Part shown: positions 29,701 to 40,671 of the stretch, piece after piece | How the letters are laid out: every line of letters begins with the position of its first letter | How positions within the stretch are numbered: position 1 is the first letter of the stretch | Source of the DNA: Ridgeia piscesae | Lineage: Eukaryota; Annelida; Polychaeta; Sabellida; Siboglinidae | Assembly: GCA_025642075.2 (NCBI GenBank) | Contig: JAODUO010000633.1 | Span: 52,501-116,500, forward strand | DNA length: 64,000 nucleotides | Direction: 5' to 3' | Notes under the pieces: model-generated | Told to the model about the DNA's origin: nothing | Databases searched by the model: none | What the model saw: the letters and a program-made list of their open reading frames with translations, nothing else | Program-made: the position numbers and the translations under genes

Positions 29701-31674
29701 TTTAAGAAGTCCAACACACAAACATTTTTGGGAGTTTCAACTTTAGGGAAAAGGGACTCATTTCGCCAGGCTTTTATAATTACCGTTACTTAAAAAAAGG
29801 ACCCTTTTATTACATTTTAACAGGGGGTTGTAGTTTCTAAAATATGACATTTTCTCCCTTTACCGGGCCCGCCCTAATTAAAGTTAAAATTTTAAAAAGA
29901 ACGCACAACCGATATTGTTGTTTTTTCCAACTTTACATTCTCAATAGACGGGCAGGGCCTAATTACGTGCACTAGAAAGATAGAACCCAAAACTGCATTT
30001 CACGATTAGTTATTTCTAAACCCATGACCCTGAGCTTTATTACGCCAGCCCTAATTACGTTACTATAAGAAGGGCAACACACATTTACACCGATGTTATG
30101 AGTTGCCTAAACTTGGACATGTCTATTACGCCTCGCCATTAATTTTTCATTGGCTATTTAAGAAGATACAGTAAACAGGTTGTAAGTTTCTAAACTTTAC
30201 ATGTCTCATTACGCCAGCCCTAATTACGTTACTATAAGATAACACACATACACGATGTTGTTGTTTCTAAACTTTACATGTCTCATTACGCCAGCCCTAA
30301 TTACGTTACTATAAGAAGATTACACACATACACGATGTTGTTGTTTCTAAACTTTACATGTCTCAGATTATCTCAAAGAATAGCAGAAAATGCTTATTGT
30401 TGTGATGTCATGACATCACAAACATTATTAGGTAGTTTACATCTTCTCAGCTCACGAAATTGCAAGCAACTGTCATACCAAATGCATTCTGCTGCAGTTG
30501 TGTTGCCAGTTTACTAGTTTTAGCAGCCTACTTCGCCGTGGCCAAATGTTCCATTGAAAATGTGTTGTCCAAAAAACGATGTGGTTTTCTTATAGTTTAC
30601 GACCTCCAGAGGAGATGTGTCGTCCTGAATTACGGGAATAGGAACGAAGGTACATATCCATGGTCTATTTCATATTTATTATCTCAAGTCATATTAATCA
30701 TCAAAGTGTATTGTCCAGTTTGTTCTGAGTTACTATTTAATTTGTCAGAGAATGATGACGTGCTGATCAATCGCGTTGTCCGGTCAGCCAGCAAAATAAT
30801 TGGAATGTCTTAAATCTGTCTGAAAGAGAACGCACGAACCGATATTGCAATATTTTTCTGCCAACTTCCATCAGACTTCTCAACGTGAGATCGGGGAGGG
30901 GGAAATTAACAGCCGGGGGGGGCACAGTGGAGAAACGAGTATGAACTGTGCAACATCTGCTATTACTACTACTACTAGTACTATTTTAGTAGAGCGCAAT
31001 GACTCAGGGGTAGAGCTTCGGACTCGACTACGAGAACCCGGGTTCGAATCCTGTGCTACGGTGTTAAAACCTTGGGCAAGTTTTTTCACTCTACATTGCT
31101 CCAGTTCACTCAGCTGTATAAATGAGTACCTGCCTATAGACAGTGGTGGATATGTGTACGAGCGGCCTTCGCGCATTAATTTTAGCATATGGCTTGATGC
31201 TTCCCAGAGAAGCCGATATGGTGTCTGAGTGAACAGGTCTGTCAGGGAAGTAAAGTGTAAAGCGCTTTGAACGGTCCTGGGGACTGGATACTGCGCTACA
31301 CAAGAACTTGCCTTTTTACTATTATTAACATTGTTCAGTGAAGAAACTAATATCATTATGTTGCGTTAATGTGAATTTCTACCACATGAATTTCCCATTT
31401 GGGACAAAATGTTATTGTATTGTATTTGTAACAAGTTTCAATTGTTTACACGAGATGACATTTACAAAAGTATGATGTATTAACTTGGAATGACTGAAGT
31501 ACAGAGCAGAGCAAAACTGAAGTCCCTAGTGCAGGGACATCAAATATGTAAACACATGAGTCACGATGTTGTTTTCACAGTCATACCCGAGTTGGAAACT
31601 TACCCAGAAAAGAAAATTGAATACAAACATCAAATATTTCACAGCTGGTTCTGAGTAGTCGATTCGTCTTCTTC
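23374..31674 (-). CDS. C8-type tetraspanin, seven exons seen, first exon not identified
   Basis: Four-pass membrane scaffold protein. The C8 subgroup in vertebrates (TSPAN5, 10, 14, 15, 17, 33) controls trafficking of ADAM10 and so Notch cleavage. Exons on the minus strand: 31674-31604 (TM1, YLMFVFNFLFW), 27849-27661 (end of TM1 and TM2, GGMLVTVAGVW, then GFLGCVGSLREN), 26344-26153 (TM3, YYIGLTFIVFVEYSLLL), 25738-25604 (FKCCGYTFSEEGYKDWG to TCCKPVK), 24719-24672, 24220-24104 (YLQGCLKAFG, then TM4) and 23439-23374 (ends QLQKDQW-like: ELQKDQW, stop). All junctions are GT-AG and in phase, giving 271 residues. The large loop has the CCG motif and eight cysteines. The N-terminal exon must end in phase 1 and lie to the right of 31680. 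Introns hold an LINE, an 80-bp satellite and a SINE. Confidence 0.93.
23640..23906. repeat. Polypyrimidine tract (CT/CCT repeats) in the last tetraspanin intron
   Basis: Nearly pure C and T on the plus strand (purines on the transcribed-gene strand), with ctccctccctcc and ctctctct blocks. Mirror-type pyrimidine tracts can form triplex H-DNA. It fills much of the 664-bp final intron. Confidence 0.92.
26609..26762. repeat. (CTA)n trinucleotide microsatellite
   Basis: ACT/CTA units, imperfect at the left and pure at the right, in the second visible tetraspanin intron. The flanking 26350-26600 is rich in degenerate 'caccag' repeats. Confidence 0.9.
26833..27490 (-). mobile_element. LINE reverse-transcriptase C-terminal fragment
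   Basis: An open minus-strand frame from about 27490 to 26833 encodes FTYLGSTVASDN, then EINNRIQAASGAFG, then VYKASVLPTLLYSAETYTLY, then LRWTGHITRMNDSRFPKAVL. These are hallmark post-polymerase segments of non-LTR retrotransposons. The frame is intact for about 215 codons with a stop after HIEEC, so the insertion is fairly young or slowly decaying. The 5' part (endonuclease and most of the polymerase) is absent. It lies in the same orientation as the host tetraspanin gene, within an intron. Confidence 0.88.
28866..28926. repeat. CGCA-rich short repeat
   Basis: Imperfect tandem GCACGCACG-type units, CpG-rich, within the long tetraspanin intron. Confidence 0.8.
29111..30366. repeat. 80-bp tandem satellite with a degraded middle
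   Basis: Unit of 80 bp starting cattacgccagccctaat and ending ctttacatgtct. Seven near-identical copies run 29111-29670. Then 29671-30200 is a badly degraded stretch in which the same words recur with many substitutions and lengthened homopolymers. Two clean copies follow to about 30366, one slightly shortened. It lies in the tetraspanin intron between the TM1 and TM2 exons. Confidence 0.95.
30950..31335 (+). mobile_element. tRNA-derived SINE
   Basis: A tRNA-like head with an A-box-like segment at about 30990-31013 (gcgcaatgactcaggggtag) and a clear B box ggttcgaatcc at 31041-31051. A conserved body follows, then a 3' domain (aaagcgctttgaacggtcc, then tactgcgctacacaag) ending in a TTATTA-type tail. 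This build, with a 'gcgcta' 3' domain, is common in invertebrate SINEs. It lies antisense within the tetraspanin intron. Confidence 0.85.
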
Positions 31675-32315
31675 CTGCAAAAAAAGCAGTGTAAATCAAA
31701 GATTCGGTCGTCCGTAATAGCCAAATTGGCGGCGAACTGGACCACGTGGGTAGAAGTAATTAATTTTGTGTTCGTATATACTCGGAGTATTGGGACCAGG
31801 TCAAAATTCGTGATTCTGAAATATCTTGTTATAACCCTCTTGGCGTATTTTAATACTCCGCATGATCTCGCAGGTTTTATACATCATGGGAACAATTTAC
31901 ACAGCATTACCATGGCCTGGGGGGCATAGTGGGCGTTGCCGTTGCATAGACGTGGTAGTCGCGATAGAGCCTATGACTATGCTCAATAAAACATACATGT
32001 GTGATACCGTGTTTCCCCTGCTATGTGATGAGCGAGGTGGGCCACCTCGTGTTTTTCCAAGCCACCTCGTTCAAAATATGCCGGTATTGCAACCTCAATT
32101 ATATATCTTGCTATAAACATGCTGTAGCGTAGTTTTGCATTTTTTCCTGTCTATTTCCCAGGGAATAGGTTAAGAAGCCCTTCAGAATGCACTATTTTGA
32201 AGGTAATTTTTCAAATAGTTATCTGGGTGGCCATGCCCCGGCCCCGGACACACATACTGCGCATCACGCATTCGGTGTTCGCTCAGCCCACCTTACCACC
32301 TCGCTCATCACTTTT
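31675..32315. other. No gene recognised; tetraspanin upstream intron
   Basis: No coding similarity. A CCACCTCG motif recurs (32035-32070 and about 32297) near the left end of the transposon that follows. Confidence 0.4.
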
Positions 32316-32601
32316 AATAAGGTCTATAATTGCATTTTCTTGACCATTCTCTGGCTACTAAGGTTTGACGATTGATTTGACTTCTATGGACCATTTAAAA
32401 AGATTTAGCCCCCCCCCGGTTCCTCTCAAAAATGCTGGTATTTTCTGCCAGAGTGCCAAATCCAAAATGGTTGCTGGCACTAACACGAAAACATTTACGT
32501 ATGAATAATAATTATTAATATAAATAATTATTCGAGCGCGATGCTTTGTTTATCCGGGTTCCGTTTGGAAGCGCTGTTTTGCTGTTTGGTGGCGCCACCG
32601 T

Positions 32602-33158
32602 TTGACGTATCCGACTACCTCAACCAAGACGAACGACAACGTTCATCACCAATTTGGCAGTTTTTTCAACAATGAATGTCTGCTATACCAGAAGCGCCCT
32701 AAAGACAGCGGGGGAAATACATCGAATTTGACGAAACATGTCAATCTCCATCATCCAAGAAACTATCAAAACGTGATGATCAACTTTCATCGAAGGACAA
32801 GTCGGCGTCATCGTGGTCGGACACCGTCAACGTCGCAACGACTCGAAAACGTGATCTATCGAAATATTCGACAATAAGCAAGCAGTGGACATCTAGTTAC
32901 AGTCGAAGCGAATCGCCATCGGTTGTCGAATCTACTACTGCGGCCACAGCGTCAAGAAGTGACATACGCGATATGACTGACGATGATTACTGCATCTACT
33001 GCCACTGTGACACTGGCCAAACAGGTTCACCATTGGCAGAGCCAGAGGCAGAGGCAGAGCCAGAGGCAGATGTAGAGGAAGAAACTGACCTGTTCTTGAA
33101 AACAGTTGCAAAAACATTATGGGGCTTGTTATGTGTACTTGATAACGTGGTAATTTAA
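32602..33158 (+). pseudogene. BED-type zinc-finger remnant of a transposase
   Basis: Just inside the left TIR the frame reads FFNNECLLYQKRPK, then GGNTSNLTKHVNLHHP, the C-terminal half of a BED finger as in hAT transposases. The second metal-binding cysteine appears lost (Tyr in its place). A frame change near 32760 leads into a Ser-rich segment, then an acidic segment (AEPEADVEEETDLF) ending at 33156. No catalytic domain follows. Broken remnant. Confidence 0.65.
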
Positions 33159-34099
33159 GTTATATATTAAACAAATATTGGTGTGAACTGGGAAGTATTT
33201 TTTTCTATTATTAATTAGTGTTATTTTATTGTAATCGTCTATACAGTTTTGATATTATATTATCTTCACGATACGGTTAATAAAAAAACCAGTTATAAGT
33301 GAATGTTCAGCAGTGCTGGCATTATTATAAGTGATAGGTGTGGTGTGTTTAACAATAACATTATTTTGTGTGTTGTGTTTCAGCTGTACTTGTTGATAGT
33401 AACTTTAGGAGACATATTGACTTGACATTAAGCTGCTATATAGTGTATTTGCAAATAGCTTGGGTGAAATACTCTTATTAATTTAAAATAATTCAGTGCA
33501 ATTAATTAATTTATTTGTCATAGGCATTTTATTGCAGTTGTCTTTATAGTTTTAATATTATATTACAATTACTTTTTAGTTTTACAACAGTAATCAATAA
33601 TTATATTGAAACAGTTACAACTGTTGTTTGTTTACTTAAATAAAATTAATATTGCATATTAATCATTGTTTGCACGACAATAAAATTATCACATACCCCC
33701 GGTATTTCCCTACAAGTGAAAAACTGTGTGTTTCTATAGCATTAGTCTAAGTGGATAGTGTGTTTCCTTGGAGATCCCTACTGTACTGAGTTTGACTTAC
33801 AACATACATTTCGAGTATGGAATAAAAATCTAGTATCGATTGATCTCAAAGAATTCTGGTATCGAACCAGCAATATATCCATCGATATCGAAGAATTCTG
33901 GTATCGAACCAGCACTTTTTCTGTTGCATACTACTGAGAACTGTGTTCTATATGAATATTATACTTACAACATAAGCATCGAGTATCGAACAAAATTCAG
34001 GTATCGATTGGTATCGAACAAAGCATGGTATCTAACCACCACTAATGTGCACGCACTCCACGTTTGCAACTGGGACGAGTACGTCAGCTCTCTGCGCGC

Positions 34100-35660
34100 C
34101 ATGCTGCCATGAAAGGTACCGTACGACAACAATAGGTATGGGAGGTGGCTGCCTGATTTCAGGGCTATGCTGACAGCCCTCCTTGTTGATCAAGTCGCCT
34201 ACCTTCGTACTGACTTCACTCGATTCATCCAGGCAACCCCTACTCCAACATGGCCTGGGACATGTGGATCGAGTGTACCGTGAACAAGGGCAGCAAAATG
34301 AAGTCTGGCTGGCTCTCTATCCTCCAGAATGAGAAGTGCACTCCAGAAATGTGAACAATGTGGCCCGGATCAGGGCGTCTCACAACGTCCTGTCCAATCG
34401 AAAAGATGCCAAGAGGAAGCACGTGGAATGCGGCCCAAATTTGATGCGAAACGATGAGCAGTGCGTGCAAGACGGTGGTCGCCGGACTGTCAATCCAGGG
34501 GACGGTGGTTCAATCCCACCTACCGCCATTTCGAAACTTAGGCAATTTCGTTCACCCCACATTTGTCTGTCTTTCGGAACATACACTAAAACCCGGTGGT
34601 CCCTTCTATCTGGTGTCTATGCCAAGGGAAGTAAAAGATCCCAGAAGTAAATGTGTAACATGTAGTGGACTCACTGATTCTAGAGAAGAAAACTCCTGCG
34701 CTAGTCCAAGTTTGGGCTTTTTAGGAGGTAACCACCTGAGACCTGAGACCTGGTGACATGCATGCATGAGTTCGATTCCTTCCCGTCTGACCCGGCATCA
34801 CCCACCCTCCGCACCCTACATTCAGCCATGCCTGCATCTGGTAAGCTCGTTGCTGATTTCAACTCAGCCCGTGTTGCGGGGGAGCAAAAATTGACCAGTT
34901 TCTTGCGAGAGCGGGGTTCAGTAAGAATGCCTCCCTCCATGCATCCGTTCCTCTGAGCAAACGATTGACGTTTGCCAAGGAACCAGGCACGAAGAAGCCC
35001 GGGAGGAACTCGCGGCGAAAGCTGCTGAGATGGAGCGGGCTGCTCTCAAAGCATTGATCAACCTGGTTGACGTCAGTCAACTTGTGGACGTGCATCAGTT
35101 GATGGAACATTGTGTTGTCGAGGAATGTATGGCCATATTCAACTCAAAAGGCACATACAAGACGCAAACGAGCAAGCTCACCCAGAAGCTCTCTGTGCAA
35201 TATGTAGACCTGCAGGAACCCTATGTCGCTCTCGTCGACATGGGCATGATCTGGAGTATGGCAACTCCAACAGAAGAAGATCGGCAGACACAAGATGGCA
35301 CCCCATACAAGTGGTCGGACTACGTGCACAAGGTGTCATCCATTATCCTGGCCTGCCATGGCGATGCCAACCATATCATCTGTGTGAACGACCCGTACGT
35401 CGCAGCATACTCGAATAAAGACGACGAGCGAGACCTACGGGTGTAGGGTAAGGCACATGTCCCCAACACCTACATGAAATAGGCAGACCCTTTCCCCGGT
35501 GCCAGAGCGTTCAAAACGCTGCTGTGTAGCGTCAGCAACAAGGGTCGGCTGCAAAAATTGATATCCTACTACCTGACCGATCTAACACATAATGTTGACG
35601 CAGAGATTATCTACTCAGTTGGCGCCCACTGCAGAACTACAATGTTGACCAGTCTGAGTC
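34100..35660 (+). pseudogene. Remnant of a long transposon-encoded protein of unknown class
   Basis: Plus-strand coding fragments in several frames: YGRWLPDFRAML near 34140; WDMWIECTVNKGSKMKSGW near 34255; TDPASPTLRTLHSAMPASG-like near 34795; a 138-codon open piece 35030-35446 (SVQYVDLQEPYVALVDMGMI, then GTPYKWSDYVHKVSSIILAC, then YSNKDDERDLRV); and after two stops CSVSNKGRLQKLISYYLTDL to about 35630. Similar sequences recur as uncharacterised repeat proteins in invertebrate genomes as far as I recall; I cannot name the family. Frameshifts, stops and a SINE insertion show it is dead here. Confidence 0.6.
34470..34765 (+). mobile_element. Second SINE, inserted into the transposon ORF remnant
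   Basis: A B-box match ggttcaatccc at 34507-34517 and a following conserved-looking body that ends in a repeated acctgagacctg tail. It interrupts the coding remnant between about 34465 and 34770, with tgcgtgca and tgcatgca flanking as a possible imperfect target duplication. The A box is weak, so the assignment is less sure than for the copy at 30950. Confidence 0.6.
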
Positions 35661-36424
35661 TGAGGCTGACACAATGTAAACTCCAAAAACCCACATATTC
35701 CCTTCTCGTTCAAGTTACGTTTTCGCTCTACCGAATGGTGGCCATCTTTGACCGGATGGCAGTCATCTTGGATTTATGGGTCAAAATTATGTCATGACGT
35801 CATACTGATGTCAGAATCGGAATCCTCGTGGTCGACGTACCCGCAAAAGTGTCTTCAATGAAGACTTCATACATGCTTCTAGGTGCTCTGGTGCAAAATT
35901 TACGTTTTCATTCTACAAGATGGCGGCCATCTTGGATTTAAATGATGTGACAGCGTCAAACTGATGTCAGAATCTGAATCCTCGTAGACGACTTACCCGA
36001 AGTGTCTTCATACGTGAATGTTGGCGCTTTGGTTCAAACGTAAATATTTCGAGATCATTTTGGATTTGGCCCTCTGGCGGAAATGCCAGCATTTTTGAGA
36101 GGCATCTGGGGGCTAAAGCTTTTTTAAATGGTCCATAGAAGTCAAATCAATCGTCAAACCTTAAGCTTAGCCTTAGGCTTAAACTTAGTCTTAGTAGCCA
36201 GAGAATGGTCACAAAACTGCAATTCTAGACCCTATTATTTACTCAGCCTCAGGGAAACACTATAATAAAACTACCTTTCTGATAATTTGTTTCCACAACT
36301 TTGTTGTATCGTATGTGTATTTTTTTTTAATTTAGATTAATCAGGTTTTTATTTTTAATGCTAAACATAGTCGTCGATTAGGCCCCGGGCCGAATAATCC
36401 CCACGGCCACGCCAATGGCAATGA

Positions 36425-36706
36425 TCAATACACGCCTAGCCATGCCATGGCATCATAAATTGAATACGAAGCAGCTAGCAAACCTCTCGATGTCCTGTTC
36501 GGTGACTTCGGCGTTACTGTCAATACTTGCACTGGGTCTGGGGGTAATAACTCCGGTTTTACTTGCACTGCGGGTAATTTGACGCTTTTTTCTGTTGACT
36601 TTCTCAATTTTTTGCTTGCAACGCTAGCCTGCTGGCGCCGGGTGTCGCCAGCACCGACTTTAGTCTGGACATTATCGGTGGTGGCACCAACACGACCAAC
36701 ATTCAT
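36425..36706 (-). CDS. Unrecognised minus-strand ORF, 93 codons
   Basis: Starts MNVGRVGATTDN, is rich in Lys, Ser, Thr and Pro, and has no domain I recognise. It lies just outside the 32316-36238 transposon, on the tetraspanin strand. The upstream 36710-36840 is unremarkable. A weak GTTTGC donor after codon 82 would end in phase 1 and could splice to the TM1 exon at 31674, which needs phase 1. That would give an unusually long tetraspanin N-terminus, so I treat it as speculation. It may also be chance. Confidence 0.25.
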   Translation of the reverse strand: MNVGRVGATTDNVQTKVGAGDTRRQQASVASKKLRKSTEKSVKLPAVQVKPELLPPDPVQVLTVTPKSPNRTSRGLLAASYSIYDAMAWLGVY

Positions 36707-36892
36707 AGTCGTCCTTACTTAGCTAAGCCACACGATGTTCTAAATATAATCCTCAAATAAGCCATGAATTCGTAACACACATTCGAAAAAGCCTCTCAGA
36801 CGACAAGCAGAAAACACATCCGGTGCATTTGCCGTGTGTGGTGTCTCAGTGAAATGTTAGCCTATTTCTTTTAGTCCATTTGACAGCCTTAA

Positions 36893-37457
36893 TGGCCGAT
36901 TTTGGTATCCGGTTTACGCTGCACACGCAGTACCACGAGAGTAATTCAACTAAACAGCGATGATCGTGGTCACAGAGATAAACCCACACATGTACATATT
37001 TGCCCCAAAACAGGTTGTACAGCGCGAAAGATTTTCATTCTTCATTACTTGTCAAGATCGCCAAGCACAAGTAGTAGCCGATATTAATGTCATGGCAAAC
37101 ACTATAATAATCGATTAAAATGCATGTAAACCGTGCTCACTGCTTCTGCTTGTACTTATTCTTCGGAAAATATAGCTATTTGGGGCTGTTTGGGGACATC
37201 TAGATTATTACAACCAACAACAAAACAAGCCCTAACTATTAACATGGAGAAAATGGAATTCTTGCCCCCAAGTGACCCCAGCCTCGTTTTCGAGCGCGAG
37301 ACTTACATGGCCTATCCTCTCCAAACCGCGATTGCCTCGGGTAGCGGCTTTGAAGATTGACCTTGCTTATCTATGTCAAGAAGGGTCACGTGATCTGGGA
37401 TGTTCGATTGGTGTTCGGATTACTCGAGTTACTCGCGTAGCTCATTCGAAGTCGGCC
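36893..37457. mobile_element. MITE, copy 3 of the GGCCGACTTCG family
   Basis: Shares ggtatccggtttacgct, cacgcagtaccacgagagta and cagcgatgatcgtgg with the copy at 49108, same orientation. It ends with ttactcgagttactcgcgta and cgaagtcggcc. The left terminus is truncated and the middle (37070-37330) is unrelated to copy 1. The middle resembles a sequence at about 57724-57775 (cctcgtt.tcg..cgcga.acttac). Confidence 0.75.
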
Positions 37458-38489
37458 AATAATGTTCAACAGCCAACCTAGAAATGTTCTAATCCATGAA
37501 CTGTTTTGTTGATTTAGACTTGTATCGGATCCTAGAAAAATTCAACTTGGTTGCCCAAACGGCAACTTTGGGCAACTCTGGTAATTTGCATAAATCCAAG
37601 AGGGCGACTGGTCATATCTTTAAAAGTTTGTTTTAGAACCATTTGTCCTAGAATTATGTATGACACCTCTTGTTATGGATGTCTTGGAATGTAAACGTCC
37701 CTCCCGCACAGCAGATACCCTAAAGCATGCATGTATCCAGAAGTAAGTTACATAAATATCCATCTCCTGTTTCAATTTTTTTACCGTTTCCGGCCGCTCG
37801 ATGAGAAGAACGTGTGGATGTTTACAAATAACTGAACGCGTCAAACAACCTCGATGAAATAGAAAATGGTTTCACTATCGTTACTTCACCTTTCAAAGGT
37901 TTTCTGTTTGGTTCATAAGTTAAAGATGAGACTACAAAAGGTCGAATGCATGGTCAGTTGTTTAGTCATGGCCGTTTCCGTGGCATGTTTATGAAAAATT
38001 ACTGGATAAGTATTTTCGTATTGTAATTGGTAGCCTGCGTTGCACACTATTATACACTAACATAGTCTGCCAACAACCATATATTTATTTGTCAGATTGA
38101 CCCGCAACCACGGCACACAAACCGCAGACAAAGCCATCAGCTGCTTTCAGTTTAAGGGAAGTGTCACCTCCCATCCTGCAGAATATCTGGACCACTCGTA
38201 CAGTGATGAATCCAGAAAGTAATTCATGTGGTACAGGGAAATGTGACTGCTGTTATAATCGCAAGATGGAAGCACTTGCATGATCGGTTTTATTTCTGAC
38301 CACAAGGTGGCAGAGCATGTTGACCGACTTTACTCGAAGTATTGGTTCACTGTTGTATTTGCACGTTTCCCCCCCAAAAGTAAGTGTCATTTGTGATGTT
38401 TTAAATGTTTTAAACTACCTCATCCTGTTAATAGGTCAGTTTATTACGTCACCCAATCATAGAGCCAAAATAACAGGGGCCGCATGCAT
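37458..38489. other. No gene recognised
   Basis: Unique-looking AT-rich DNA, no coding similarity. Short open frames only. Confidence 0.4.
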
Positions 38490-38650
38490 GGCCAGGGACT
38501 AACTCGTGAAACTGGGTATAACTCGGTTGCGAGGTCGCAAGGTCGCTAATCCGGTATGCATGAGCACCGCATAGGCTCGATTTTAGGCTGTTGCCCGCAC
38601 ATCTCTAGGCTCGCTAGCTAGGAGGTGTAACTCTTAGGCGGTGGTGAAAA

Positions 38651-40670
38651 ATGGCGGCCGTGGTAGTTTGGAGAAGTAAATACAGGAGGAATTTGAAGCG
38701 AAATCGGGTATTCCGGAATAGGAGGAATCCACTGGATATGTACGACGACGTGGAGTTATACGACAAGTTTAGATTTCGCCGACACGATATCCTTACAATC
38801 GTAGATGAACTGCGAGACGACTTAGAGTACCCCGACACGCGACAAGGTCCTTTGCCGGCTACTCTGCAAGTTGTAGTGGCTTTGCGGATGTATGCAAGTT
38901 TGTTTCTAGAACTTGGTGGCTGAGATCATCGGCATCGACCAATCAACCGCATCCCGAACCATCTACCGTGTGACCAACGCTTTGGTCGCTCGGATGCATG
39001 AGTAGATCCAGCTACCGACGCAACAACAAGCCGACCGGCACAAGGCGAAGTTCCTCCGGCTAGCAGGATTCCCCACCGTGGTGGCATGCATTGACGGGAC
39101 CCACGTCCGCACGAACACGAATATGTCAACAGGAAGAATTTTCACTCGATAAACGTCCAGGTAACGTGTGATTGATCAAATAGTTAACATTTCCCAAAAC
39201 CTTTATGCAATGTGACTCTGTTGTAACATACTAGGTAATTACCTATTTACTGAACTTTTTCTCGAAGTACTTGGAATTAATCTGTGTGTTTTGCGTGTGC
39301 ATGTGTGTACCAAAGCAACCATTGTAAAAGCATACGAATACATGATCAAACATAGATTTAAATACAACTTCATAATTGAAATATAAATAAATTGTATTAA
39401 CTATTTGTAAATGTATTTGCAAATAATATTTCAAGTGCTTTTATTTGAGTACCGTTATTATTAAATGAAGAGTTAGATTTCATTCGCTTTTCTTCAGTCA
39501 AAATTGTCACTAGATCATTTGAAAATTGACCACATTTTCTAGTAAGAAAGAAAACCATTATCACTGAGGTCATACCATTGAAAGCAGGGTAAATTGTCTA
39601 GTTGTCACCTGTGAGCAGCTTGGTTTTGTTACTAATAAGACTGCTAATACATATTTGCTCTGTATGGTCTGAGGGGAGGTAGGAGTTTCTCAAACAGCAT
39701 TACTTGCCTATATTGTTGACATTTGACAGCATACCAACTGTAGCTATATAGGAATATATCATGTTATAATGACACAAATATGATGATGTATTGATTTGAC
39801 CACATATACAGGGTCCTTGAATAATAATTATTATTCACTTATGTGAAACACCTATACACTGTACATTGTGAAACAGTTAATGTTGCCTCTTGTGCCAGTC
39901 ACTGATGTTTCCTCTGATTAAAGTAGCAGCCTTATTTACACTGGCCACTTAATTCCAATTAGTAACACCAGACACCTGCCCACAGCCACCAGCTCCTACT
40001 ATTGTTTGTTCAAGTGCTCCTTGCAGCTGATAGATAACACATGGCTACACTTTGAGGACAGTATAGTATATAATAGAGATTCTTGCATGCTAGGTGATTA
40101 TTGCTTGAATGGAAAGGGTGTTTTTATTAAAGATCAAGGGAATTATGTGGGATACTTGGATCTTTTTACCTATGTTCACTTTTTGGTATTTGCATGTTTA
40201 ATGCTATAAATGTGTTTAAATGCAAAAACATTCAGGTACTATTTTACTGTGTCATTTAAATTTAACAATAAAGTGCTGTTTGAAATGCATCAGTTACAAA
40301 AGAAATAATTTTATTTCACCCCTGTGCTAATGACCACTTCTAAATAAAATTTAAGACACAGTTTTGTTTCATGCACAAACTAGTAATAACTACACAATAT
40401 AAAGTATTAAAAACAAATACATTGACTAATGTATAAAAACATGCACATTAAATGAGTGTCATCTGTCTCTGTTGCAGTTGATATGTGATGCTGACATGAG
40501 GATTATGAACTGCACTGCCATTTGCCAAGTGGCCGGGTTCAGCGCAAGATTCCAGAATCCTGAGGGAATCGCAGCTGTTTGCAGCATTCGAGTCGCCACG
40601 AAAATCATTGACTGGTGTGTTTCTTGGAGACAGTGGGTATATATTCTCTCAACGATCCTCAACACGCTGA
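38651..40670 (+). pseudogene. Harbinger transposase (HARBI1-like), spliced and broken
   Basis: Would encode a DDE nuclease for cut-and-paste transposition. Exon 1 (38651-39160): KFRFRRHDILTIVDELRDDL, then LPATLQVVVALRMYAS, then after a frameshift near 38920 AEIIGIDQSTASRTIYRVTN, a TAG at about 39003, then GFPTVVACIDGTHVR with the first catalytic Asp. Another frameshift near 39118 restores NRKNFHSINVQ, followed by a GTAACG donor. Exon 2 (40478-40670): LICDADMRIMNC, a frameshift near 40525, then KWPGSAQDSRIL and GVFLGDSGYIFSQ with the second Asp. It stops at 40668-40670, well short of the usual ~350 residues, and the catalytic Glu region is missing. Confidence 0.88.
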
Positions 40671-40671
40671 A

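Larger units (their letters stand above)
32316..36238. mobile_element. Decayed DNA transposon with about 160-bp terminal inverted repeats
   Basis: The left TIR (32316-32477) and right TIR (about 36056-36238) match when inverted: ggtttgacgattgatttgac, then ttctatggaccatttaaaaa, then ctcaaaaatgctgg, then gccaaatccaaaatg. The right end carries an extra 25-30 bp aagcttagccttaggctta segment. Subterminal DNA at 35680-36050 has two imperfect ~190-bp repeats with the word gccatcttggattta. Two coding remnants lie inside. Superfamily not assigned; a BED finger fits hAT but the long ORF is of unknown class. Confidence 0.8.

Noticed and set aside
31041..31051. B-box sequence that might mark a tRNA gene.
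   Set aside because: No cloverleaf closes around it, and the conserved 3' body shows it to be a SINE.
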